From contig NZ_REFH01000008.1 of NCBI RefSeq assembly GCF_003688495.1, forward strand, positions 496,001 to 560,000: a stretch of 64,000 bases of DNA, in the 5' to 3' direction. The notes beneath the pieces are model-generated. The model was not told where the DNA came from, made no database searches, and saw only the letters and a program-made list of their open reading frames with translations. The stretch comes from Flavobacterium weaverense. Lineage in GTDB: Bacteria > Bacteroidota > Bacteroidia > Flavobacteriales > Flavobacteriaceae. Below, in pieces: positions 44,104 through 53,547 of this stretch. The number at the start of each line of letters is the position of its first letter. Positions within the stretch are counted from its first letter, which is position 1. The position numbers were made by a program, and so were the translations under genes.

Positions 44104-44631
44104 TTATTCCTGCTCCGAGTAAAATACGTTTTCTCCAATTATTGTCGCGGGTGCAGTGTATTTGTGTTCTTGAACTTTGTTAATTCCCATAATGTGGAGT
44201 ACGCTCCAACCTTTTGCTTTCAGATAATCAGAAACCATCGAACGATGGCATCTCCACCAAACGGCTTCGGAACACATGTATGCAGTAGTTTGCTTTAAAG
44301 CTATTTCTTCTAAATGAGTAACAGCATTTTTAAATTCAGTAGTTTCCATGTAATCCGCGTAACCTCTAAAGGATTCGTTTTTCCAAATCGTATTTTTAGA
44401 ATCTTTGTTGGCTTTTCTTCGTCCGCCTAAGTCAAGCATGTGAATGTATTGGATTCCTGCTTCGTTTAATGATACTTTTAAATTTTCTTGATCGAATTGT
44501 GGAAATTTACGTGAACCTGGAAAACGACGAATGTCTACAATAATTTTTATATCAAAAGAGCGTAGCATAGCCAGAAATTCGGCGATAGTATGCGTAGAAT
44601 GTCCTATGCTGTAAATTACTGGTGCCTTCAT
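44104..44631 (-). CDS. DUF488 family protein
   Basis: 175 residues. Motifs IYSIGHSTHTIAEFL, IIVDIRRFPGSRKFPQF and MCSEAVWWRCHRSMVSDYL are diagnostic of DUF488. No biochemical role is established; the conserved Cys, His and Arg suggest metal or nucleic acid chemistry. Its ATG overlaps the stop of the SMUG2 gene by 4 nt (ATGA), so the two are coupled. Confidence 0.88.
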   Translation of the reverse strand: MKAPVIYSIGHSTHTIAEFLAMLRSFDIKIIVDIRRFPGSRKFPQFDQENLKVSLNEAGIQYIHMLDLGGRRKANKDSKNTIWKNESFRGYADYMETTEFKNAVTHLEEIALKQTTAYMCSEAVWWRCHRSMVSDYLKAKGWSVLHIMGINKVQEHKYTAPATIIGENVFYSEQE

Positions 44632-45323
44632 AATAGATTATTCAACGTGAGGATATATTTGTCAATGTACAATTGTTTCTCTTTTGACTTGTACTGCTGA
44701 ATATAACGCGGATGTTCTAGTACTTTTAATTGGCCGAATAATTGTGCTTCTTTATTTAATTTTTGAATGAATAATGCATTTTTCTTTCCTAATACATAAA
44801 CTTGGGAAGTGTCTAAGCCCAAACTAATATGCTCTTTTAAAGTCAAAATCATAAAATCTTTGACCATTTCAAAGAGCGTATTATCGTCGTAATAATTAGC
44901 GTTCAACCATTTTCCTTCCTTTGTTTTTCGAACTATCGCTAATGGAAATGGTGAATTAACGTAAAATTGCTTGTAGAAATCAATAGGACCGCCAAATTCC
45001 TGAATCATGTCATACATAAAAACAGAGGATATTTCGTGCGTGTGTGCTGATTTCATTTTGATACCGCAAACACTTTCTAATCTCTTAGTATCTGTAAATG
45101 GAACGCCAGTAACGCCGGCGCCGTGCCGACTTGGATTTATACCAACAATAAATTTTCTTTTTTCTGAATCAGCGTAGAATTTTTGATAAAACTGTCGCAT
45201 TACTTCCATTGTTTCAGGATTGTCCGCATAAGGATTTAGTACTTGGAATCCATCTGGCAACGCTCCTGAATACTGCAATTGACGATTGAAACTGATTATT
45301 TTATCTCCAAAACTTTCTATCAT
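44628..45323 (-). CDS. SMUG2-type uracil-DNA glycosylase family protein
   Basis: 231 residues of the DUF4918/SMUG2 family. The active-site region GINPSRHGAGVTGVPFTDTK corresponds to the G-(I/M)-NPG loop of SMUG enzymes; HPRYIQQYK near the C-terminus is the second (intercalation-loop) motif. Characterised SMUG2 enzymes remove uracil or xanthine from DNA; the substrate here is unknown. First gene of a cluster with DUF488 and the broken TUDOR-domain gene. Confidence 0.85.
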   Translation of the reverse strand: MIESFGDKIISFNRQLQYSGALPDGFQVLNPYADNPETMEVMRQFYQKFYADSEKRKFIVGINPSRHGAGVTGVPFTDTKRLESVCGIKMKSAHTHEISSVFMYDMIQEFGGPIDFYKQFYVNSPFPLAIVRKTKEGKWLNANYYDDNTLFEMVKDFMILTLKEHISLGLDTSQVYVLGKKNALFIQKLNKEAQLFGQLKVLEHPRYIQQYKSKEKQLYIDKYILTLNNLL

Positions 45324-45421
45324 AATAATTTTATTCTTGTTATTAAAGATGCTTTCACGATTTATTTAATAGTAAATCTTTTTAAAAGTGGCCTTTAGTA
45401 AAGTTACTGAAAAAGATTTTA

Positions 45422-45472
45422 CAAAAAAAAAGAGGATCCAAATTCCGAAGTAAATCGGGATTTGAATCCTCT
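45422..45472 (-). terminator. Terminator after the HIU hydrolase-like gene
   Basis: On the minus strand AGAGGATTCAAATcccGA pairs with TTCGGAATTTGGATCCTCT with a few mismatches, then nine T residues; about 50 nt beyond the stop at 45525. Confidence 0.75.
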
Positions 45473-45524
45473 AATATATTTTAAGAACTGACTTTTTTTA
45501 GCTAATTCATAAAGGAGTGGTAAT

Positions 45525-45935
45525 TTAGTTTCCTCTGTAAGTGGAGTAACCAAATGGTGAAAGCGTTATTGGAACGTGATAATGCTCGTTATCTTTCAAT
45601 TCGAAAACAATTTCGATAAAAGGATAGAATGATTTTTGCCCTGCTTTTTCGAAATATGGAGCAGTGTGGAACGTTAATTTATAAATTCCAGTATGATCTT
45701 TTCCATCTGCTTTAACGAAATCTCCAATACGTCCGTTTTTGTCAGTAAATTTTTCATCGACTTGTTTCCACTTCGAATTTTTTTCCTGTTTTGATAATGT
45801 TATTTTAACATCAGGAGCTGGTTTTCCTTGAGTGATGTCAAGAATATGACTTGACAATTGATATTTTACTTCTTGAGCAAATGACATACTTGCTGTCGCA
45901 AGAAATAATACTAATAAGAGACTTTTTATTTTCAT
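45525..45935 (-). CDS. uraH: Exported hydroxyisourate hydrolase-like (transthyretin fold) protein
   Basis: 136 residues with signal peptide (MKIKSLLLVLFLATASMSFA). Mature part has SSHILDITQGKPAPDVKITL, KDHTGIYKLTFHTAPYF, and YHVPITLSPFGYSTYRGN. HIU hydrolases end in YRG[ST]; here the last residue is Asn, and the protein is exported. The fold and His/Arg residues look intact, so it may still hydrolyse 5-hydroxyisourate in the periplasm, but no urate genes are near. Followed upstream by a GlcG-like exported gene, 18 nt away. Confidence 0.83.
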   Translation of the reverse strand: MKIKSLLLVLFLATASMSFAQEVKYQLSSHILDITQGKPAPDVKITLSKQEKNSKWKQVDEKFTDKNGRIGDFVKADGKDHTGIYKLTFHTAPYFEKAGQKSFYPFIEIVFELKDNEHYHVPITLSPFGYSTYRGN

Positions 45936-45953
45936 TGTAATTTAATTAAGTGA

Positions 45954-46451
45954 TTATTGACTAATTTTAAAACCTAAATTTTCTACTGCTTTTATTGCGA
46001 TATTGTTATCGTTTTCTGATCCGCCACCACCTGAAACTCCTATGCTTCCTACCAAATTACCATCTTTCCAGATTGGCATTCCGCCTCCTAATAAAAGTAA
46101 TTCAGGTAAAGTATTTAAATTTTTAGCATCTTTACTTTCCTCTGCATTTTTCATCAATTGTAAACTTGGAGTTTTTGTAGATAACGATGTGTACGCTTTT
46201 CTTCTTGATGCTTCTGTGTTATGCGGCCCTACGTTATCACCTTTCAGTAATAAAATCGTTACGCCAGAAGAATTTAATACAGCAACAGAAACTTTTTTGT
46301 TGATTTTTTGCGCTTCTAAGTTGGCTTGTTTGGCAAGTTCTAATGCGCCTTCTTGATTTAATTCCGCTGATTTAACCACATATTGTGCTGAGGCAGAATA
46401 AGCAAAAAGTAAAAAAAGAGCGCTTCCTAAGATTTTTTTTCTAATATTCAT
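45954..46451 (-). CDS. Exported GlcG/HbpS-like protein
   Basis: 165 residues from MNIRKKILGSALFLLFAYSA; the longer frame was rejected. Signal peptide then a GlcG/HbpS (DUF336) domain with ELAKQANLEAQKINKKVSVA, NVGPHNTEASRRKAYTS, GGGMPIWKDGNLVGSIGVSG. HbpS binds heme in Streptomyces; GlcG is of uncertain function. Cotranscribed with the HIU hydrolase-like gene. Palindromes at 46562 and 46590 lie upstream. Confidence 0.85.
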   Translation of the reverse strand: MNIRKKILGSALFLLFAYSASAQYVVKSAELNQEGALELAKQANLEAQKINKKVSVAVLNSSGVTILLLKGDNVGPHNTEASRRKAYTSLSTKTPSLQLMKNAEESKDAKNLNTLPELLLLGGGMPIWKDGNLVGSIGVSGGGGSENDNNIAIKAVENLGFKISQ

Positions 46452-46819
46452 AATATATATTGTTGATCGGTGAAATGCCATTAAAGTTTATGATCCTTAG
46501 TATTAAAGCTGAGTTGAGCACAATCATTTTTTACGACTCAGCAAAGGTAATTAGTTTAGCTTTTGGAATAAATGCCTATTCCAAATAAGTTAACAGCTGT
46601 TAATGCAAATTTTACAAAATTAAATAGCTTTTTAACTTTGGTAATAAAACAAGGAAATATCTTTAAAAATCTATTTACCAATAACTTATGATATGAAGAT
46701 ATTATTTTTCCATCATTAGAAAAATGATTTAGATCACTAAATAGAGCTGTTTACAATTACACAAACCTTTTATCACTTCACAATAGAATCATAAAATTTT
46801 GAAGTAATTCTATTTGCCT
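46452..46819. other. Intergenic region with two palindromes
   Basis: About 370 nt between the GlcG-like gene start and the stop of the RND exporter. It holds palindromes at 46562-46583 (see separate entry) and 46590-46603; otherwise AT-rich without gene. Confidence 0.5.
46562..46583. promoter_or_regulatory. Palindrome TTGGAATA-N6-TATTCCAA
   Basis: An 8-bp inverted repeat with six bases between, about 110 nt upstream of the GlcG-like start on the minus strand. Immediately followed (46590-46603) by TTAACAGCTGTTAA, a perfect 14-nt palindrome. Two adjacent palindromes are candidate operators. Confidence 0.4.
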
Positions 46820-49240
46820 TTACTTCGATTTATCTAAATCTTCGTGATCCTTTTCATTTGGATTATTTAAAATGTCAATTTTTGGCTCCATGAATTCTTG
46901 CTTGTTTGCCAATGATTTGTTCAAGGTTAAAACTAAACAAGGCAACAGCATCAAGTTAGATAGCATACCAAAAGCAAGAGTGATGGCTATTAATCCTCCT
47001 AAGGCGACTGTTCCACCAAAATCAGATAACATAAATACTGAAAAACCAACAAATAAAACCACTGAAGTATAGAACATGCTAATGCCAGATTCCTTGATTG
47101 TCGCAAAAACTGATTTCTTAATCTTCCAATTATTGTTTTTTAGCTCTTGACGGTATTGTGCTAAAAAGTGAATCGTGTCATCTACCGAAAGTCCGAATGC
47201 AATACTAAAAACTAAAATTGTAGATGGTTTTAATGGAATCCCAAAATAACCCATCAATCCAGCCGTGATTACTAATGGAAGTAAATTTGGAATCAGCGAA
47301 ACCACAACCATTTTGAAAGAACGGAACATGAAAACCATTAATAACGAAATCAAGAATACTGCAAAGAGTAATGACGTAACTAAATTATCTAGTAAATACT
47401 GTGTCCCTTTTTCGAAAACTAAAGCCTTGCCAGTCATAACTACATCATAACGGTCTTTAGGAAAAACTTTATTTGCTTTCGCCCAAAGCTGGTCTTCAAT
47501 TTTAGCCATATTTCCAGTGCCAATGTCACGCATAAAAGTGGTAATTCTAGCCACTTGGCCCGTGCTATCAACATAGCTTTTCATTAAGTTATCCTTGCTG
47601 TTTTTAGTAGCGTTTTTAGCATAGCTTAATATGAAATTTTGCTCTTGCGAAGTTGGTAAATCATAATAATCAGGGTTACCGTTGTAATATGCTTGTTTAG
47701 AATATTTAACAAGATTTAATATTGAAATAGGTTTAGAAAGTTCTGGGATTTCTTCTATCGTTTCTTGAAGTTCGTCCATCCTTTTTAATGTAGACAAATT
47801 CATTACTCCCTTTTTTCTTTTGGTGTCAACCGTAATTTCAAGCGGCATGATTCCTTCAAATTCTTTTTCGAAAAATAAAATATCTTTATAGAAACTGGTA
47901 TTCTTAGGCATGTCCTCAATTAAACTTCCAGATGTTTTGATTTTTAGTGCACCTACGATACTTACAAAAAAGATAACTAAAGCAATAGCATAAACATAAC
48001 CTCTATTATATTTGACAGTTTTTGCAATCCAGCTGATAAATACGCGAGTGTAATTTCGATTTAAATGTGCTAAATGCTTTTCTTTAGGAACGGGTTGGTA
48101 GCTGTAGTAGATTGGAATTACAATCAAACATAAAAAGAATAGTGATACAATACTTAACGAAGATATGATTCCAAATTCCTTTAAAAGTTGGCTGCTAGTA
48201 ATTATAAAAGTAGCAAATCCAGCGGCTGTGGTAAGGTTTGTCATTAAAGTTGCCGTTCCTACCTTTGTAATCACGCGTTGTAAAGCTCTCGCTTTATTGT
48301 GGTGTGCACTGTATTCTTGCTGGTATTTATTGGTTAGAAAGATACAATTTGGAATTCCAATAACGATAACTAATGTTGGAACTAGAGCCGTCAAAACGGT
48401 AATGTGATAATTGAATAAACCAAGTAATCCAAAAGTCCACATTACACCAATAATCACAATTACAATAGCAATTAACGTAGCTCTAAACGAGCGAAAGAAA
48501 AAGAAAAATATTAGTGAGGTAAGTAATAATGAAGCGCCTATGAATAAACTAATTTCGTTTAAAATGCTCAAGGCGTTTAATGTTCTAATATAAGGCATTC
48601 CTGAGACGCGTAAATCAATACCGGTTTCTTTCTCAAAGGCGTCGATTTTTGGAATAAAACTTTTTACAATGTAATCTTTGCGATGTGCAGTATTAACAAT
48701 TTTTTTATCTAGATATATCGCTGAACGGATACTTCCACTTTTTTTATTAAAAAGTAATCCTTCATAAAAAGGCATGTTTTCAAACAAATCTTTTTTGATG
48801 GTCTTTAAGTATTCTGGACTATTTGTTTTATTGGCATCTACGAAAGGAACTAGCTCAAATGTTTGTAGATTGTCATTTTTCTTCAATTGTTTTAAATCGT
48901 TTACTGACACAACTAAATCTACTTCTTTTTGCGCTTTGATCTCCGTCATCAATCTATTCCAAGCGGCAAAAGCTTTAGGCGTAAAAAAAGCATCATCTTT
49001 TACTCCAACAACGATTAAGTTTCCTTCTTCTCCAAATTTCTCCAAGAATGCGTTGTACTCTTTGTTGACGATATGATCGTCAGGTAATAAATTAGCTTCC
49101 GTAAATGAAAATTGTATGTTTTTCCACTGCAATGCTAAAAGAGCTGTTATCACAACGATAATAGATAACATAAAAATTCTATTTTTAAGGACAATTCGAG
49201 CTACTAGTTCCCAAAATCCCAAGCTAAACCACTTCGCCAT
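46820..49240 (-). CDS. RND-superfamily exporter (MMPL/HAE3-like)
   Basis: 806 residues, 12 TM helices in two repeated halves (TM1, large soluble domain, then a five-helix bundle, twice). The segment GLSVDDTIHFLAQYRQE near residue 700 and VIGIPNCIFLTNKYQQE in the first half are RND TM4 proton-relay regions. It has no partner membrane-fusion gene here. Substrate unknown; relatives export lipids, hopanoids or carry sterol-sensing domains. Confidence 0.88.
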   Translation of the reverse strand: MAKWFSLGFWELVARIVLKNRIFMLSIIVVITALLALQWKNIQFSFTEANLLPDDHIVNKEYNAFLEKFGEEGNLIVVGVKDDAFFTPKAFAAWNRLMTEIKAQKEVDLVVSVNDLKQLKKNDNLQTFELVPFVDANKTNSPEYLKTIKKDLFENMPFYEGLLFNKKSGSIRSAIYLDKKIVNTAHRKDYIVKSFIPKIDAFEKETGIDLRVSGMPYIRTLNALSILNEISLFIGASLLLTSLIFFFFFRSFRATLIAIVIVIIGVMWTFGLLGLFNYHITVLTALVPTLVIVIGIPNCIFLTNKYQQEYSAHHNKARALQRVITKVGTATLMTNLTTAAGFATFIITSSQLLKEFGIISSLSIVSLFFLCLIVIPIYYSYQPVPKEKHLAHLNRNYTRVFISWIAKTVKYNRGYVYAIALVIFFVSIVGALKIKTSGSLIEDMPKNTSFYKDILFFEKEFEGIMPLEITVDTKRKKGVMNLSTLKRMDELQETIEEIPELSKPISILNLVKYSKQAYYNGNPDYYDLPTSQEQNFILSYAKNATKNSKDNLMKSYVDSTGQVARITTFMRDIGTGNMAKIEDQLWAKANKVFPKDRYDVVMTGKALVFEKGTQYLLDNLVTSLLFAVFLISLLMVFMFRSFKMVVVSLIPNLLPLVITAGLMGYFGIPLKPSTILVFSIAFGLSVDDTIHFLAQYRQELKNNNWKIKKSVFATIKESGISMFYTSVVLFVGFSVFMLSDFGGTVALGGLIAITLAFGMLSNLMLLPCLVLTLNKSLANKQEFMEPKIDILNNPNEKDHEDLDKSK

Positions 49241-49436
49241 ATTTCATATATCAAGGGTACAAAGGTAATTAAATGTGGTCGATGTCATCTGTTTTAGCTT
49301 GTTTTTTTTGAGAATATCGAACTTATTCGCCTCCAATTTATTTTATTTTTAACCATAAAAATATCAGAAATTAAATGATACATTTGGTTGCTATTTAGCA
49401 GTGTTTACGTTGGGTAATAATGGGATATAATTATAT

Positions 49437-51707
49437 ATGAAAAAATATAAAAACGCACTTTTTTATTTTGGTGTAACAGGAGGTTTTTCTGCTTTGATAT
49501 ATTGGATTATCGGAAAAGGAAAATTTCTAGAAGCTAATAAAACAATTGAAACACCAGAAAGCGGTAACAGTTCTTGGAATGATTTTTTAGCTTCCATGCA
49601 GTATAATTTCCAAGATCCTTTAGCTATATTATTAGCTCAAATAGTAACTATAATTCTTGTCGCTCGATTCTTTGGTTGGGTTTTTAAAAAAATTGGTCAG
49701 CCATCTGTAATCGGTGAAATTATTGCCGGAATAGTGCTTGGACCTTCTTTAGTAGGGATGTATTTCCCGGGCTTTTCTGCTGCATTGTTTCCAGTAGAAT
49801 CCTTAGGAAATTTAAAATTTTTAAGCCAAATAGGATTAATCCTTTTCATGTTTGTCATTGGGATGGAATTAGACATGAAAGTTTTGAAAAATAAGGCTAA
49901 CGAAGCGATTGTGATCAGTCACGCCAGTATTGTAATTCCATTTGCCTTAGGTATTGGCTTAGCTTATTTTGTATATGATCAATTTGCTCCAGAAGGAGTA
50001 AAGTTTCTTTCTTTCAGCTTATTTATGGGAATTGCTTTAAGTATTACGGCTTTTCCGGTATTAGCGAGGATTGTTCAAGAACGAGGGATTCATAAAACAA
50101 AACTTGGAGCAATCGTTATTACATGTGCAGCGGCAGACGATATTACAGCTTGGTGTATTCTGGCGGTCGTAATTGCGATTGTAAAAGCTGGAACTTTCGT
50201 TAGTTCTTTATACATTATTTCGCTTGCAATTATCTATGTGATGGTTATGATCTTTATCGTAAAACCATTCTTGAAAAGGATTGGTGATTTATATGGTTCG
50301 AAAGAGAGCATCGGCAAACCAGTAGTAGCTATCTTTTTCTTAGTATTAATTATGTCTTCATATGCAACGGAGGTAATAGGGATTCACGCACTTTTTGGAG
50401 CATTTATGGCTGGAGCAATTATGCCAGATGTTCCCAAGTTTAGATCTATTTTTATTGAAAAAGTCGAAGATGTTGCTTTGATTTTATTACTTCCTTTATT
50501 TTTCGTTTTTACAGGTTTAAAAACAGAAATAGGATTGTTAAACGATCCATATCTTTGGAAAGTTACCGGATTTATTATTCTTGTTGCAGTTGTTGGAAAA
50601 TTTTTAGGAAGCGCTTTAGCAGCTAAATTTGTTGGGCAAAGCTGGCGCGATAGTTTAACAATTGGTGCTTTAATGAATACCAGAGGTTTGATGGAATTAA
50701 TTGTATTGAACATTGGATTAGAGCTAAAAGTATTAACTCCTGAAGTATTCACCATGATGGTTATTATGGCATTAGTAACGACTTTTATGACTGGACCGGC
50801 ATTAGATTTAATTAACTTTTTATTTAAAACAAAAGACAGCGATACTGTTGTTCAAGCCACAAATTTTAATAAATACCGAATCCTAATTTCGTTTGGGAAC
50901 AATGAAAAAGGAAAATCATTACTTCGGTTAGCTAACAGTTTAGTAAAGAAACAAAAAGCGCAATCTTGTATTACAGTAATGCATTTGTCATTGAGTGATG
51001 AGGTACATTCTTTTAATTTAGATGATAAAGAGAAAAATATTTTTCATCCTATTGTTGAACAATCGCAATTGTTGGATCAAGACATAAAGACAATTTTTAA
51101 AGCTACAGTCGATATTGAGACTGAAATCGCTGACGTTGCAAATCAAGGAGATTACGATTTGTTATTAGTTGGTTTAGGAAAATCAATTTTCGAAGGGACT
51201 ATTTTAGGGAAAGTTATTGGTTTTACTACTAGAATTATTAATCCAGATCGACTAATCGATAAGTTTACTGGAAAAGAAGGACTATTCGAAAACTCTCCTT
51301 TTGATGAGAGAACAAGACAGATTATTTCGAAAACAAAAATGCCATTAGGAATTTTAATTGATAAGGACTTACAAGAAGTCGAACGTGTATTTGTTCCAAT
51401 CTTTCGTTCTGAAGATTCGTTTTTGATTGAATATGCTCAAAAATTAATTTTTAATAACAATTCCGAAGTCGTAATTTTGGACGCAAATGGACTTCTTCAA
51501 ACCAATTTTGTTTTGAAAAGTGCGCTAGATTCTTTAGAGCAGAAATACCCAAATAATATTAGTTTGATCTCGAGTCAAACGATTGAAAAGGAATTTTTAG
51601 AGCTACAGGATTTAATGTTAATTAGTCTCGAAAGTTGGAAACAAATAGTCGATTCTAATACTATTTGGCTGAGCGAAGTTCCTTCGGTCTTAATTTTAAA
51701 ACAGTAA
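49437..51707 (+). CDS. Kef-type cation:proton antiporter with C-terminal UspA-like domain
   Basis: 756 residues. N-terminal TM1, a short loop, then the CPA2 membrane domain with about 12 helices (FVIGMELDMKVL, GIALSITAFPVLARI, CAAADDITAWCILAVVIAI, FVFTGLKTEIG, NTRGLMELIVLNIGL). The C-terminal about 300 residues are soluble and Usp-like, without an obvious TrkA-N domain. It exchanges K+ or Na+ for H+. One nt separates it from the SMR gene. Confidence 0.88.
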   Translation: MKKYKNALFYFGVTGGFSALIYWIIGKGKFLEANKTIETPESGNSSWNDFLASMQYNFQDPLAILLAQIVTIILVARFFGWVFKKIGQPSVIGEIIAGIVLGPSLVGMYFPGFSAALFPVESLGNLKFLSQIGLILFMFVIGMELDMKVLKNKANEAIVISHASIVIPFALGIGLAYFVYDQFAPEGVKFLSFSLFMGIALSITAFPVLARIVQERGIHKTKLGAIVITCAAADDITAWCILAVVIAIVKAGTFVSSLYIISLAIIYVMVMIFIVKPFLKRIGDLYGSKESIGKPVVAIFFLVLIMSSYATEVIGIHALFGAFMAGAIMPDVPKFRSIFIEKVEDVALILLLPLFFVFTGLKTEIGLLNDPYLWKVTGFIILVAVVGKFLGSALAAKFVGQSWRDSLTIGALMNTRGLMELIVLNIGLELKVLTPEVFTMMVIMALVTTFMTGPALDLINFLFKTKDSDTVVQATNFNKYRILISFGNNEKGKSLLRLANSLVKKQKAQSCITVMHLSLSDEVHSFNLDDKEKNIFHPIVEQSQLLDQDIKTIFKATVDIETEIADVANQGDYDLLLVGLGKSIFEGTILGKVIGFTTRIINPDRLIDKFTGKEGLFENSPFDERTRQIISKTKMPLGILIDKDLQEVERVFVPIFRSEDSFLIEYAQKLIFNNNSEVVILDANGLLQTNFVLKSALDSLEQKYPNNISLISSQTIEKEFLELQDLMLISLESWKQIVDSNTIWLSEVPSVLILKQ

Positions 51708-51708
51708 T

Positions 51709-52038
51709 ATGAATTGGATTTTATTGATTATTGGTGGTCTTTTTGAAGTTGGTTTTGCCACTTGTTTAGGAAAAGCAAAAGAAACTTCAGGAATGACGTC
51801 AACATTATGGTTGTTTGGATTCTTAGCTTGTTTAGCGGTAAGTATGTTATTACTTTACAAAGCAACGCAAACCTTACCTATCGGAACAGCGTACGCAGTT
51901 TGGACTGGAATAGGAGCTGTAGGAACAGTATTAGTTGGGATTTTTGTATTTAAAGAACCTGCTGATTTCTGGAGAATATTCTTTATAACAACTTTGATTA
52001 GCTCTATTATAGGACTTAAATTTGTCTCAAGTATTTAA
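51709..52038 (+). CDS. SMR family transporter (SugE/Gdx-like)
   Basis: 109 residues, four TM helices. Glu13 in IIGGLFEVGFATCL is the essential SMR proton/substrate residue. Sequence WTGIGAVGTVLVGI and FKEPADFWRIFFI fits the SugE/Gdx group, which exports guanidinium. Coupled to the antiporter (1 nt gap) and followed by a terminator. Confidence 0.87.
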   Translation: MNWILLIIGGLFEVGFATCLGKAKETSGMTSTLWLFGFLACLAVSMLLLYKATQTLPIGTAYAVWTGIGAVGTVLVGIFVFKEPADFWRIFFITTLISSIIGLKFVSSI

Positions 52039-52065
52039 AATGCTAGCTTTGACTTATAGAGGAAA

Positions 52066-52107
52066 TAAAAAATCCGTCTCGTTACAAATGTAGCGAGACG
52101 GATTTTT
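52066..52107. terminator. Bidirectional terminator between the SMR gene and frr
   Basis: AAAAAATCCGTCTCGTTACA and TGTAGCGAGACGGATTTTTT form a long stem with short loop and A/T runs. Confidence 0.93.
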
Positions 52108-52128
52108 TTATGTTTTTTGTAGAAAAAC

Positions 52129-52692
52129 TTAAACCTTCATGATTTCAGCTTCCTTGTGAACTAAAAGTTCGTCGATTTTTTTGATAAAAGTATTAGTCAA
52201 AGTCTGCACTTCTTCTTCAGCATTTTTACATAGATCTTCAGATGTCCCGTCTTTTTCTAATTTTTTGATATCAGTGTTAGCATCTTTACGAGCGTTTCTA
52301 ATTCCCACTTTAGCATCTTCTGATTCCACTTTTGCTTGTTTAGCAAGATCGCGTCTTCTTTCCTCTGTTAAAGCTGGAACACTTATAATAATTACATCAC
52401 CATTATTCATTGGGTTAAACCCTATGTTTGCGATCATAATTGCTTTTTCAATTACGTGTAGCATGTTTTTTTCAAAAGGCTGTAAAGTAATTGTTCTTGC
52501 ATCGGGAACACTAATTTTAGACACTTGAGAAAGTGGTGTTGCTGATCCATAATAATCTACAAAAACACTTCCTAACATCGCCGGAGATGCTTTCCCAGCA
52601 CGAATATTTAAAAATTCCTTTTCTAAATGCGCAATAGAACCTGTCATAGATTCTTTGGTACTATCTAATATAAATTCAATTTCTTCAGTCAT
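52129..52692 (-). CDS. frr: Ribosome recycling factor
   Basis: 187 residues. Two-domain RRF: helical SMTGSIAHLEKEFLNIRAGKA, beta domain KISVPDARTITLQPFEKNML, and C-terminal helices KQAKVESEDAKVGIRNARKD. Splits post-termination ribosomes with EF-G. 81 nt from pyrH. Confidence 0.97.
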   Translation of the reverse strand: MTEEIEFILDSTKESMTGSIAHLEKEFLNIRAGKASPAMLGSVFVDYYGSATPLSQVSKISVPDARTITLQPFEKNMLHVIEKAIMIANIGFNPMNNGDVIIISVPALTEERRRDLAKQAKVESEDAKVGIRNARKDANTDIKKLEKDGTSEDLCKNAEEEVQTLTNTFIKKIDELLVHKEAEIMKV

Positions 52693-52772
52693 TATTTTAA
52701 GATTTTAGATTCATTCCATAGATAAAGATTGCTGTTTTTTCTAGTGCAACCTTTTACTATGACATAATCGCT

Positions 52773-53480
52773 TTATATATTTACTACGGTTCCTATATTT
52801 TCTCCTTCGCAGATCTTCAATAGATTTCCTGTATTGTTCATATCAAAAACTACGATTGGCAGTTTATTTTCTTGGCTCAATGTAAAAGCAGTAGTGTCCA
52901 TTACATTCAAACCTTTTTTAAGTACATCTTCAAAAGAAATAAAATCAAATTTCACAGCTGTTGGGTTTTTCTCAGGATCACAATCGTAAACTCCGTCTAC
53001 ACGCGTTCCTTTTAAAATTACATCGGCATTCATTTCAATACCTCTTAACACTGCTGCAGTATCTGTTGTGAAATATGGGTTTCCAGTTCCAGCTCCAAAA
53101 ATTACAATTCTTCCTTTTTCAAGGTGGCGATCTGCTCTTCTTTTAATGTAAGGCTCTGCTATAGATTCCATTTTTAACGCCGTTTGCAAACGGGTTTTCA
53201 TACCTTTTTCCTCAAGTGCACCTTGCAATGCCATTCCGTTAATCACTGTTGCCAGCATTCCCATGTAATCACCTTGCACTCTGTCCATTCCTGCACTTGC
53301 TCCAGCAACTCCTCTAAAAATATTTCCACCGCCTATAACAATTGCGATTTCTACTCCTTTATCGTGGATTTGCTTAATTTCATCGGCATATTCACCTAAT
53401 CTTTTCGGATCAATTCCGTATTGCAAGTCACCCATCAAGGCTTCACCACTTAATTTTAGAAGAATTCTTTTGTATTTCAT
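52773..53480 (-). CDS. pyrH: UMP kinase
   Basis: 235 residues from [18 protein letters not shown]; an upstream in-frame ATG (53504) adds eight residues that are not family-like. Motifs [24 protein letters not shown], and [13 protein letters not shown]. Makes UDP from UMP; hexamer. Operon with frr. Confidence 0.97.
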   Translation of the reverse strand: MKYKRILLKLSGEALMGDLQYGIDPKRLGEYADEIKQIHDKGVEIAIVIGGGNIFRGVAGASAGMDRVQGDYMGMLATVINGMALQGALEEKGMKTRLQTALKMESIAEPYIKRRADRHLEKGRIVIFGAGTGNPYFTTDTAAVLRGIEMNADVILKGTRVDGVYDCDPEKNPTAVKFDFISFEDVLKKGLNVMDTTAFTLSQENKLPIVVFDMNNTGNLLKICEGENIGTVVNI

Positions 53481-53547
53481 TTTGAGTTGAGTTGATTGGT
53501 GCAAATATAGACATATTCTGATTTTTAAAAAAAGTGTTGTCTACATT

